DNA from: a virus
Direction: 5' to 3' (one strand)
IMG/VR virus record: IMGVR_UViG_3300042351_000775
Location: 1-40,583 of that record
DNA: 40,583 bases
Part shown: in pieces, positions 32,201 through 39,388 of the stretch
Layout: every line of letters begins with the position of its first letter
How positions within the stretch are numbered: the first letter of the stretch is position 1
Made by a program: the position numbers and the translations under genes
The notes under the pieces: generated by a model
Told to the model about the DNA's origin: nothing
The model's database searches: none
What the model saw: only the letters and a program-made list of their open reading frames with translations

Positions 32201-35200
32201 CTATTCTTGAATAGTTTACCATTAGCGAGTCTTAGAGAAAAATATAGGTCATACAATGAACCTAATGATTTAAGTTATATACTATCAACAATTAAGAAAT
32301 TCGGGGCGGTACATAAATTACCATACGCTTGGATTGTTAAATACGGATCAATTTGGCATAGATACAAAACTTGGAATGAAAAAGGTATTGATATGTTGGA
32401 TGAGGTTTGGACTGATTTTAATTATTTAGGTAATTATGATCCTGTTACTTCAGCGTCTACAAAGGTATATAGTTTAAACATTGAAGGATTCCAAAATAAT
32501 ATTGTCTTGGAAGACACGGTAACTGCAACACCAAATTTGGTCACATATAATTCAACAACAATGAACACAGGGTTCTACCCTAAGTTGTATGATGATATGA
32601 ATGTATTTCTACAAGGATTACAACTATTTTCAGGTGTCACACAATTAAATGGTACTTGTACTATTACAGGTACAACAATGGATGTTTTAACTATTAACGA
32701 TAATAATTTGGCACCTGGTTTAGTATTAGCGGGACCAAACATTGAAGTTGGAACAACAATAGTGTCACAAGTTACCGGTAATACAGGAGGTATTGGACAA
32801 TATATTGTTGATATATCACAAGATTCCCTAAGTAATGTGTTTTATGTTACCAACTCGGCAACAGGTGGGTATTCACAAACTGAAATACAAGGGTTAATTA
32901 ATGATGGTAAGTTAGTGATGACCACAAATTCATTGGGTAAGATTATTGAAATAAGTGGTTTTGATCCTAACGATAATGATAGGTCGTTAAAAATAACCCC
33001 TTGGTCAACAATTGTTAAAACAACTGAAGGTGATAAATATTTTGTAATGCCGTCTTTTGGTTATACAAAAAATCAAACAAGAGATGAGTGTTTTAAGAAT
33101 AACAAATTAAAAGTTGAGGTTTCAAGTAACCCTGCGGTGTTTAACGGATCGGTTAGATTATTTTGGGGAGCACCTAATTACGGGTATTTTGATAATACAA
33201 AAATTTCAAAACCAAATCCTGATTCATACTTAAAAGAAATATTGTCAGATAAGAAAATACAACAGAACTTTTCATTAAATGGGGATAACACAAAATACAA
33301 TAAGATATCTGAAATGTTCACAACATTTGATACGGAAGTATTAGATTACTTTGAACAAGAGTTCTTGAATTTTAGTAGATCAATTTACGATTATAATACA
33401 TTAGTTCCAAGTGATAAAGATGTTGAAACAGAATCTGAAAGATCATATAAGAACTTCCAATTGTTAATGAGAGAATTATTGGTTGTTGAAAAACCGTCAA
33501 CTCTTAATTCTGAGGGGATGATTAATTCGGTAATTGAAAAACAAAAATCAACTTTCCAAGGAATATTAACTAATTTCTTAGAGTATAATGTTGTATTAAA
33601 GATGGGTAATCCTTCTATGTTTGATAGAAGAACATTCTTAACCTTCTCAACTAAATTCTTAATTGATCCTGTATCATACCAAGGATATAATCAAGGGACA
33701 ACAGGTGGTTTACCGTCAAATGGTGGGACAATTACATTGGCCCAATCAAAAAGTGAAAACCCTGAAACATGGAAAGCGTTAGAGAAATATGTAGGGTTTT
33801 CTGAAATACCAGAATTAGTGTATTCAGACAATGGATCATATATTACTGACTTCTTTATTGATTTGAATGTTCAGTTTACTGAGAAAAATGTTAAAGATTT
33901 TGCTCCGTTGATTATGTTATATGCAACACAAAAACTTAATAATTTTGAAATCCCAACAAATAATGTTGTTATTCCAAACCCTGTTCCGACACCTGCACCA
34001 AGTCCTCAAACACCTGGTGATTTATTAACGGTTGTAACACTTAAAGATACTAAAACAATTTCGGTATATAAATTTGGGACACAAAAATATGGTGTTTATA
34101 AAGACGCAACAGGAACAATTATTTATACTGGGCCGACACAAAATGCGTTTCAATATCCTTTAAATAGTACAATAGTTGATCAAATTATTATAATTCAATA
34201 TGATGCTTTAGCAACAACTCCTAATGATAATCAATTTATTATTAGTACTGTTAATATAACACCTTCACAAGTTACAACAACCACAACTACCCTTCCTATT
34301 GTTCAAAATTTAGGTAATAGTGTTGATGGTGTTAAGTTTTATGGTCTTATGGATCAATACCTTGATAAATCTGAAACTTATCTTAAAAATGTTATTTCTA
34401 ATTTAATGACAGGTGTGAGAGCCGGATTACCAAGTATTACAATTGAAGGAGATAAAGGTAATAGAGCTCAACTTGAGGGAGAACAAACACGAGTTGAAAT
34501 ATGGGAAACATTTAAAGCATTCAATGACACATGGGTTGCAGGCGGAGACTTTAAATCAAAAACATTATTTGAAGATGTTCTATTATTTGATAGAGCAAGT
34601 AGAGATGTTGGTCAAAAAGTATATGTAGATATCTTTAAGGTTAAGGATTTAATTGAGGGATCTCTAACAAAGAATAATATGTTAGACATTATCTCAACAA
34701 TACTTACGGAAAATAATTTTACTTACTTCCCATTACCCGCTTACGCTAATTTTTATAACGCACAAGATGCCGAAAAGAATCCTGTACCAAGAAGTGAAGG
34801 GTCAACTGAGTTCGCAAATTCATTTTGGGGAACGTTCTTAAATGTGGATTACAGAAACACATCACCTAAGTTCTTATGTTACTACGCAAACAAACCTAGT
34901 CAGTATGTGGACATGAAAGATAATGTTGATTATAGATTTAGAGATGACGCTTTTGATCTTAGGAGAGCAAGTGACAATCCATTAGTTGAAAACCAATCAA
35001 ATAAAAAGAATTGGGATAAATCAAATAAAGTGGTTGGTTTTAATATTGATATTAGTAATCAAAATCAGCAAATATTTAAAAACTTTAGTGTTGGTCAAGA
35101 TGTTGGTAAACCTACTGCGGAATCTTTGGAAATGTTAAATCAAATGGCTAACCAAAGTAGAAATAGAAGTACAGGTTCTCAAAACGTATCGTTATATAAC

Positions 35201-36154
35201 CTTTATAGAAATAGAAGTTACGAATGTTCTGTTGATATGTTAGGTAATGCTTTAATACAACCAATGATGTATTTTAATGTGAGAAACATACCTATGTTCT
35301 CAGGACCATATATGATTACATCTGTAACACATCAAATTAGTGACGGAGATTTCAGTACAACATTTAAAGGTACAAGACAACCTTTTTATAGTTTACCTAA
35401 AATTGATAATTTTATTCAATCATTAAGTTTAAATATTATTTCTAAATTACAAGAACAAATTAAATCAAATGAAGAAAAGACAAAATTATCAAGTGATAAT
35501 GTGATATTCCAAAAAAACAATGTAATTTCAAATGTAACTGGTACTGATACAATAACTAAGAATCAAGATTGTTCAGATAAAATTAATAGTGGTTATGTTG
35601 GATATACACCTTTAGATAATCCGGCAATAACACAACTTTCATATAAAGATTTTAAAAAATTACTTGAGGATAGGATTGTTGCTAGTGGTATACCAAAAGA
35701 AACTACAAGTAATGGCGTAACAACCATAAGTGATACTTTCTTAAAATTATCGGGATTTTTATTCTCGTTTATATATTTAGATTCGGCATCATCAAGTGGT
35801 TTAAAAGCGTATGAGAATAATTATAGTACAATAAATTTAACTGAAACTTATGGGGCAATACTATCAACTACTGCTAATAAAAAATTCTATTGTGTATCAA
35901 GAGGTACTAATTTGAATATACCTGTGGTGTCATTTATATCTGCAGAAAAATTTGTGGATTTTGCTATTGCTAAATTTAAAGATAAACTATCTTTAATAAA
36001 AACGGCTAGCGATGAAGAGATTGTCCAATTATATGTTACTAAGTATCCTAACACCCAACCTGATAATGTTTATACTGAAATGACAGAACAAGATAAAAAT
36101 ACATTAAAAAATAAAGTAAAACAGTCGGTAGATATATATAACTCATTAAATTAA
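29246..36154 (+). CDS. Giant (2302 aa) baseplate protein with hub-like and inserted adhesion-type modules
   Basis: This is the largest gene in the window, with one uninterrupted frame. The N-terminal 300 residues contain IQVAIDTSFLPTVTVNLTDVKGRALFE and PMFYLTLKGYYGKAVRLPLMLQSFTSNFD, conserved in baseplate proteins of distant T4-like phages. A module at about 1134-1197 (TITGTTMDVLTIND...GTTIVSQVTGNTGGIGQY) matches a small beta domain often inserted in phage tail proteins. Linkers PTPAPSPQTPG (about 1580) and VTTTTTTLP (about 1675) bracket another insert of about 95 residues. Near 1990-2045, MYFNVRNIPMFSGPYMITSVTHQISDGDFSTTFKGTRQ resembles the gp27/VgrG-type hub beta fold. The last 170 residues, with YENNYSTINL and PVVSFISAEKFVDFAIAKF, may be a glucosaminidase-like module; this is weak. 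No T4 protein has this size. Confidence 0.7.
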   Translation: MVDKGENILVEFDYDNITLIDPNKIVDNEGKVSDRLVKHENLVFYANLECNVLPRTKLALGSALNDSIRTVSVGKINFLNPGNKTFLDNRYTDEITGKGSVQGKGVNQPKLNAVQNPNKSDDFYLTQSTYSNGTPGAVDNGLLGITDIQVAIDTSFLPTVTVNLTDVKGRALFEGGNNSPYSAFFQLPYPMFYLTLKGYYGKAVRLPLMLQSFTSNFDNTTGNFKIVLKFFGYKYTVMSYVNWGAMMAVPHMYNNFVSTVQSITNTPAATNLEVVTAKPVSRGFQKMKELYSEYKAKGLVDDDFPEITITQLKARLDRFIKNILEKFTKENLGVLTELDNFQTQLTEFQKKVFFYGDSWFETYMDKTNSYSLKDTKEVVYTFKKEYSDPNKQAEAQTKLSGIFTEYQKLFESNSVAGKNGSYTVGGKTTKSEVPVNATVEKCEAKINPLTDIDYAKTYEERNGKPAKTQIELDTFIASNGVPPNTKFFVFEGVDHFIDITEKSAKDSSTLRRQIEEKISENLNEQLSNKETGVGFKPSIRNILAVFFAQGEAFIRLMDDVHSKAWDIRENKYRQQAIFGSNSSAQSVDVKSSTQNNEPIYPWPQVIRETLGDDKQEKFEIVYPGDKSIATMTKAYIPEIWPEVEFVEEFIKGYVDREPKNPDYGDESNVLTKPSRLSLNALDFPVTNEIFQNKEEIKFFYEIYERVMVNTYYSKLNRQSGYDASIFMVEAEDEKINILKSLGNDNPFLTQKLKQYLIDQNNFLTFLRHISNQGEGESWQKFIRGEFTINYIKNKTNTPFELFNQEILTNERSQPDVSLTDESKIIDYIGNQTSSNEFDFSDMYPITNFDWCKNYLADGKALQNVNLAYNTKDVLSYNTTHKTICNFKNDDTNDKKRPITNFNYKADVFSQNIDTSNFKTFYNNRKIEEQFTTEGNLNYSNYDGFVTDTQTTSILNTPYFINAIQSGVYNFRYKSDDLASYKQAAYLFLNSLPLASLREKYRSYNEPNDLSYILSTIKKFGAVHKLPYAWIVKYGSIWHRYKTWNEKGIDMLDEVWTDFNYLGNYDPVTSASTKVYSLNIEGFQNNIVLEDTVTATPNLVTYNSTTMNTGFYPKLYDDMNVFLQGLQLFSGVTQLNGTCTITGTTMDVLTINDNNLAPGLVLAGPNIEVGTTIVSQVTGNTGGIGQYIVDISQDSLSNVFYVTNSATGGYSQTEIQGLINDGKLVMTTNSLGKIIEISGFDPNDNDRSLKITPWSTIVKTTEGDKYFVMPSFGYTKNQTRDECFKNNKLKVEVSSNPAVFNGSVRLFWGAPNYGYFDNTKISKPNPDSYLKEILSDKKIQQNFSLNGDNTKYNKISEMFTTFDTEVLDYFEQEFLNFSRSIYDYNTLVPSDKDVETESERSYKNFQLLMRELLVVEKPSTLNSEGMINSVIEKQKSTFQGILTNFLEYNVVLKMGNPSMFDRRTFLTFSTKFLIDPVSYQGYNQGTTGGLPSNGGTITLAQSKSENPETWKALEKYVGFSEIPELVYSDNGSYITDFFIDLNVQFTEKNVKDFAPLIMLYATQKLNNFEIPTNNVVIPNPVPTPAPSPQTPGDLLTVVTLKDTKTISVYKFGTQKYGVYKDATGTIIYTGPTQNAFQYPLNSTIVDQIIIIQYDALATTPNDNQFIISTVNITPSQVTTTTTTLPIVQNLGNSVDGVKFYGLMDQYLDKSETYLKNVISNLMTGVRAGLPSITIEGDKGNRAQLEGEQTRVEIWETFKAFNDTWVAGGDFKSKTLFEDVLLFDRASRDVGQKVYVDIFKVKDLIEGSLTKNNMLDIISTILTENNFTYFPLPAYANFYNAQDAEKNPVPRSEGSTEFANSFWGTFLNVDYRNTSPKFLCYYANKPSQYVDMKDNVDYRFRDDAFDLRRASDNPLVENQSNKKNWDKSNKVVGFNIDISNQNQQIFKNFSVGQDVGKPTAESLEMLNQMANQSRNRSTGSQNVSLYNLYRNRSYECSVDMLGNALIQPMMYFNVRNIPMFSGPYMITSVTHQISDGDFSTTFKGTRQPFYSLPKIDNFIQSLSLNIISKLQEQIKSNEEKTKLSSDNVIFQKNNVISNVTGTDTITKNQDCSDKINSGYVGYTPLDNPAITQLSYKDFKKLLEDRIVASGIPKETTSNGVTTISDTFLKLSGFLFSFIYLDSASSSGLKAYENNYSTINLTETYGAILSTTANKKFYCVSRGTNLNIPVVSFISAEKFVDFAIAKFKDKLSLIKTASDEEIVQLYVTKYPNTQPDNVYTEMTEQDKNTLKNKVKQSVDIYNSLN

Positions 36155-36171
36155 TTTTATTGAATAACCAG

Positions 36172-36179
36172 ATATTTAT
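36172..36179 (+). promoter_or_regulatory. Late-promoter-like motif ATATTTAT upstream of the 74-aa gene
   Basis: GATATTTATAAATAAAAC lies 13 bases before the ATG at 36193. It lies inside an upstream in-frame extension from a TTG at 36160, which argues against that longer start. Confidence 0.6.
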
Positions 36180-36192
36180 AAATAAAACTATT

Positions 36193-36417
36193 ATGAACAC
36201 AAAATTAATATTAGACAACTACTTGGGTAAAAACACAAGAGTGTCAGAAAAAGATAAAGGTAATGGTTACAAAGAAGTTTGTGACTTAGATACTGGAGAT
36301 TGTTATACACTAAGAATAAAAGACGGATTAATTGAAAGAGTTGATAACACTATGAACACATTCAAAAAAATCCAAGTTGAGACTAAATCAGGAATTAAAC
36401 AATTATTAAACGGATAA
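36193..36417 (+). CDS. Small phage protein of unknown function (74 aa)
   Basis: Start chosen at the ATG at 36193, just after the late-type motif. The protein reads MNTKLILDNYLGKN, then a beta hairpin KEVCDLDTGDCYTLRIKDGLIERVD, with CDLDTGDC placing two cysteines six residues apart, and a basic C-terminal strand KKIQVETKSGIKQLLNG. It precedes by 2 bases a Pro/Ala-rich acidic protein and is probably co-expressed with it as a late gene. I do not recognise a family; the small beta fold could be a head or tail accessory protein. Confidence 0.65.
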   Translation: MNTKLILDNYLGKNTRVSEKDKGNGYKEVCDLDTGDCYTLRIKDGLIERVDNTMNTFKKIQVETKSGIKQLLNG

Positions 36418-36419
36418 CC

Positions 36420-37091
36420 ATGGCTATAGATCAAAAAATTTTAAATGAAATAAGTAGATTTAATTCTATTAACAAATACATAATGGAACAAGGTGATCCA
36501 GCTTTGGACCCTACAATTGCGCCACCTGTTGACCCCGCTGCGGCACCACCTGTTGACCCTGCTGCGGCACCTGTTGATCCTGCTGCGGCACCCGCAGACC
36601 CTAATGCAGTTGCACCGATTCCACCAGCAGCACCTATTGATATCTCAAACGATCCTGAGGTTGAAGAACTTGGTGATGAAGGTGAGGAAGAAGGAAACAA
36701 AGAGGAATTAGATGTTACTGATTTGGTTGCAAGTCAAAAAAACATGGAACAAAAACAAGAAGAATATTTTGATAACTTGTTTAGTCAATTAAAAACTCTT
36801 GAGGAAAAATTAGGTGAGATGGATAATTTAGTTACTACTATTAACAACTTAGAGGCTAAGTTTGATAAATTTAGACCAAAAACCCCACAAGAAAAATTAG
36901 AATTGAGAAGTTTGGACTCAGGGCCATTTAATCAAAAACTATCTGATTTCTTTGAAGATAAAGAACCTGATATGGAAAAATCAGGTAAAAATGAATATGT
37001 TTTAACAACTGATGATGCTACTAATTACTCTACAAATGATATTGAAACATCATTTAACAACTACGACGACGAGAACACAAATATGATGTAA
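36420..37091 (+). CDS. Acidic late protein with PVDPAAA repeats and a coiled coil (unknown function)
   Basis: This 223-aa protein has four parts. Residues 1-25 form a helix (KILNEISRFNSINKYIMEQ). Residues 26-80 are a Pro/Ala-rich repeat of about PPVDPAAA. Next comes a strongly acidic stretch (DPEVEELGDEGEEEGNKEE). A predicted coiled coil follows from about 100 to 160 (MEQKQEEYFDNLFSQLKTLEEKLGEMDNLVTTINNLEAKF), with an Asn/Asp-rich tail ending NTNMM. Acidic, extended and coiled-coil character recalls phage scaffold or prohead-core proteins, but capsid genes are not in view, so this is only a suggestion. A hairpin terminator follows directly. Confidence 0.65.
   Translation: MAIDQKILNEISRFNSINKYIMEQGDPALDPTIAPPVDPAAAPPVDPAAAPVDPAAAPADPNAVAPIPPAAPIDISNDPEVEELGDEGEEEGNKEELDVTDLVASQKNMEQKQEEYFDNLFSQLKTLEEKLGEMDNLVTTINNLEAKFDKFRPKTPQEKLELRSLDSGPFNQKLSDFFEDKEPDMEKSGKNEYVLTTDDATNYSTNDIETSFNNYDDENTNMM
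36522..36608 (+). repeat. Short in-frame tandem repeat encoding (P)PVDPAAA
   Basis: Units at 36522-36545, 36546-36569, 36570-36590 and a degenerate 36591-36608 encode PPVDPAAA, PPVDPAAA, PVDPAAA and PADPNA. Units 1 and 2 differ at one base. The GC content is clearly above that of the surroundings. Confidence 0.9.
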
Positions 37092-37097
37092 TACTAT

Positions 37098-37131
37098 GAG
37101 GGGGACATCTTTGTCCCTCTCTACTTTTTTT
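37098..37131 (+). terminator. Intrinsic terminator upstream of gene 32
   Basis: GAGGGGGACA pairs with TGTCCCTCTC (10 bp with one G-U) around the loop TCTT, followed by TAC and a run of T. It closes the late unit before the gene 32 promoter. Confidence 0.85.
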
Positions 37132-37141
37132 AAAAACCTTA

Positions 37142-37170
37142 TTGACTACACTACTTTTTATAACTATATT
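37142..37170 (+). promoter_or_regulatory. Sigma70-like (or Bacteroidota-type) promoter for gene 32
   Basis: TTGACT (37142-37147), 17 bases, TATATT (37165-37170). The same string also fits TTG, 20 bases, TATATTTT, close to the Bacteroidota TTG/TAnnTTTG pattern. The leader to the ATG at 37203 would be about 26 bases, A/T-rich and unstructured (AATAAATATATATACA), the type of site T4 gp32 binds to repress its own translation. Confidence 0.65.
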
Positions 37171-37202
37171 TTCTACGTAAACCTTTAATAAATATATATA
37201 CA

Positions 37203-38066
37203 ATGGCGACAAACAATGTTTTAGATGCGGTTTTGGCTCAGTATGAGAGTTCAAAACAAAGTGGTTCTTCTTCCACTTCAAAATTCACACAAGAAGAAAG
37301 AATGAAAAAGTATTTCGCAGCAATTCTTAAAGATAGCGAAAAACAAGGACAAAGAAAAATCCGTATTTTACCAACCACTGATGGATCATCTCCTTTTAAG
37401 GAAGTTTGGTTCCACGAAATCAATGTTGATGGTAAATGGCAGAAGTTCTATGATCCAGGAAAAAATGACAACGAACGTTCACCTTTAAATGAGGTATACG
37501 ATGAGTTAATGTCAACAGGTCGTGAATCTGACAAACAATTGGCGACACAATATAAAGCTCGTAAGTTTTATATCGTAAAAGTAATTGACCGTGACCATGA
37601 AGAAGACGGAGTTAAGTTTTGGAGATTCAAACACAATTATAAACAAGAAGGAATCCTTGATAAAGTTATTCCAATTTGGAAGGCAAAAGGTGATGTGACT
37701 GACTCTGATAAAGGTCGTGACTTGATCCTTGAACTTACAAAGGCAAAGACACCAAAAGGTGCAACATATACGGTTATTCAAACTGTTATGTATGACGATC
37801 CAACACCTACACATGAAGACGCTGAACAGGCATCTACTTGGATCAACGATGAGTTGACTTGGGAGGACGTGTATTCTAAAAAACCTGTTGAATATCTTGA
37901 AGCGATTGCAAGAGGTGAAACTCCACGTTGGGACACTGACGCAGGAAAATACATTTACTCAAATAACCAAGAAGAAGAGATTTCTATGGGTGGAAGTGTA
38001 AAGTCTGAAAGTAAAAAATCTGATCCTCAATCTAACGATGAGGTGGACGAAGATTTACCATTCTAA
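37203..38066 (+). CDS. 32: Single-stranded DNA-binding protein (gp32-like) lacking the zinc-site cysteines
   Basis: At 287 aa it is near the size of T4 gp32 (301 aa). The N-terminal segment is Ser/Lys-rich (YESSKQSGSSSTSKF). The core has RKIRILPTTDGSSPFKEVWFHEINVDGKWQKFYDP, then ARKFYIVKVIDRDHEEDGVKFWRFKHNYKQEGILDKVI and GRDLILELTKAKTPKGATYTVIQTV, the OB-fold pattern of the family. The protein contains no cysteine, so the Cys3-His zinc site of T4 gp32 is absent; the loop holds DPGKNDNERSP instead. The C-terminus is acidic and ends DEVDEDLPF, like the partner-binding tip of bacterial SSB. It coats ssDNA and organises replication and UvsX recombination. It is flanked by terminators and has its own promoter. 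Confidence 0.93.
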   Translation: MATNNVLDAVLAQYESSKQSGSSSTSKFTQEERMKKYFAAILKDSEKQGQRKIRILPTTDGSSPFKEVWFHEINVDGKWQKFYDPGKNDNERSPLNEVYDELMSTGRESDKQLATQYKARKFYIVKVIDRDHEEDGVKFWRFKHNYKQEGILDKVIPIWKAKGDVTDSDKGRDLILELTKAKTPKGATYTVIQTVMYDDPTPTHEDAEQASTWINDELTWEDVYSKKPVEYLEAIARGETPRWDTDAGKYIYSNNQEEEISMGGSVKSESKKSDPQSNDEVDEDLPF

Positions 38067-38075
38067 TTAAACTTT

Positions 38076-38114
38076 AACATAGGCACTTGGTATGACTGAG
38101 TGTCTATGTTTTTT
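38076..38114 (+). terminator. Intrinsic terminator after gene 32
   Basis: AACATAGGCACT pairs with AGTGTCTATGTT (12 bp with one G-U) around an 11-base loop, followed by T residues to 38114. The next gene starts 13 bases later, so read-through or attenuation may feed UvsX. Confidence 0.85.
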
Positions 38115-38127
38115 AAAATCAAAACAA

Positions 38128-38358
38128 ATGAGTAAAATTGCAGAAAAAATGTATGAGGCATTGTCCTTAAAATATCGCAGTGAAATTGCGGAATCCGAAG
38201 CAACATTGTTAATTTATTTAACTACACCTGTTGGTATTGGTGAACACCCACAACATCTTGAAGAGATGGATAAATTAGTAGAAAAATTCGCAAATGCTCA
38301 AGATAAACTTGAGTCATTGGAAAAAATTCGTAAGTATAATTCAACAATAACACAATAA
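38128..38358 (+). CDS. Small helical protein between gene 32 and uvsX (unknown function)
   Basis: Start set at the ATG at 38128. The in-frame ATG at 38092 lies inside the terminator hairpin and would add an implausible Cys-rich leader. The 76-aa protein reads MSKIAEKMYEALSLKYRSEIAESEATLLIYLTTPVGIGEHPQHLEEMDKLVEKFANAQDKLESLEKI: two long helices around a PVGIGEHP turn. Proteins with this GIGEHP pattern accompany gp32 and UvsX genes in marine T4-like phages, from memory. It is likely a small recombination or replication accessory factor. It ends 1 base before uvsX and is surely co-transcribed with it. Confidence 0.75.
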   Translation: MSKIAEKMYEALSLKYRSEIAESEATLLIYLTTPVGIGEHPQHLEEMDKLVEKFANAQDKLESLEKIRKYNSTITQ

Positions 38359-38359
38359 T

Positions 38360-39367
38360 ATGGCACTTAAAAAGAATGACTTTAGTTCAGTAAAGAAGAA
38401 ATTCTCAACTTCAGCAAAGTACAAACCACAGAGATTTTTTGATTTAGGTGAACCATTCTTAGATGCCGTTGGTCTACCTGGTCCTGCAATGGGACACATT
38501 AATATGTTCTTGGGTCACTCAGATACGGGAAAAACAACTGCATTGGTAAAGACTGCGGTTGATGCTCAGAAAAAAGGTATTTTACCTGTGTTTATTATCA
38601 CAGAACAAAAATGGTCTTTTGATCACGCAAAACTAATGGGGTTTGAATGTGATGAGGTAGTTGATACGGAAACAGGAGAATTGGAATGGGATGGTTTTTA
38701 TATCTTTAACAATAACTTTGACTACATTGAACAAATAACTGACTATATTAATAGTTTATTAGATGCACAAGAAAAAGGTGAATTAGATTATTCATTATGT
38801 ATCATGTGGGATTCAGTTGGTTCTGTTCCTTGTAAGATGACTTATGAAGGTAAAGGTGGTAAACAACACAACGCATCCGTATTGGCGGATAAAATTGGAA
38901 TGGGAATAAATCAACGTATTTCAGGATCTCGTAAATCAGATTCAAAATTTGAAAATACGTTAATCATTGTTAATCAACCTTGGGTTGAGTTACCTGACAA
39001 TCCATTCGGACAACCTAAGATTAAAGCAAAAGGTGGTGAGGCAATTTGGTTAAACTCTTCATTGGTATTCTTATTTGGAAACCAAAAGGGAGCGGGAACA
39101 ACTAAGATCACTGCAACCAAAGATAAGAGAACGGTTAAGTTCGCATCAAGAACAAAAGTATCCGTTATGAAAAATCACATTAATGGACTTGGGTTTGAAG
39201 ATGGTAAGATTATCGTAACTCCACATGGATTTTTACCAGGTAAAGACACAACTGAAGAGAAGGCATCTATTGAACAATACAAAAAAGAATATGCTGAGTA
39301 TTGGAAAGATGTGATTGGAGTTGATGGTGAGTTTGATTTAAGAGCGGAAAGAGAAGAAGCAGAGTAA
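38360..39367 (+). CDS. uvsX: UvsX-type RecA-like recombinase
   Basis: This 335-aa protein (T4 UvsX 391) has Walker A GHSDTGKT (52-59), the catalytic Glu in ITEQKWSFD (E82) and Walker B LCIMWDSVG (D151). DNA-binding loop 2 lies in the region around KAKGGEAIWLNSS. The N-terminal segment PQRFFDLGEPFLDAVGLPGPAMGHINMFLG is typical of phage UvsX, which starts its ATPase core immediately without the long RecA N-terminal domain. It pairs homologous DNA and drives recombination-dependent replication with gp32. No UvsY gene is visible in the window. Spacing is 1 base after the small helical gene and 21 bases before the nuclease, consistent with one operon. Confidence 0.95.
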   Translation: MALKKNDFSSVKKKFSTSAKYKPQRFFDLGEPFLDAVGLPGPAMGHINMFLGHSDTGKTTALVKTAVDAQKKGILPVFIITEQKWSFDHAKLMGFECDEVVDTETGELEWDGFYIFNNNFDYIEQITDYINSLLDAQEKGELDYSLCIMWDSVGSVPCKMTYEGKGGKQHNASVLADKIGMGINQRISGSRKSDSKFENTLIIVNQPWVELPDNPFGQPKIKAKGGEAIWLNSSLVFLFGNQKGAGTTKITATKDKRTVKFASRTKVSVMKNHINGLGFEDGKIIVTPHGFLPGKDTTEEKASIEQYKKEYAEYWKDVIGVDGEFDLRAEREEAE

Positions 39368-39388
39368 GAACCTTTGGTAAAAAATATA

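Noticed and set aside
36160-36192. TTG start for the small gene before the PVDPAAA protein
   Set aside because: The extension contains the late-type motif; the ATG at 36193 fits the pattern seen at other genes.
36431-36700. Minus-strand Ala/Gly/Ser-rich ORF
   Set aside because: Shadow of the PVDPAAA repeat region on the opposite strand.
37188-37195. ATAAATAT just before gene 32, the late motif on the opposite strand
   Set aside because: It points away from gene 32, has no gene to serve on the minus strand, and the site is better explained as an A/T-rich leader.
38092-38127. ATG start at 38092 for the small gene before uvsX
   Set aside because: It lies inside the loop and stem of the gene 32 terminator; the ATG at 38128 gives a normal helical protein.
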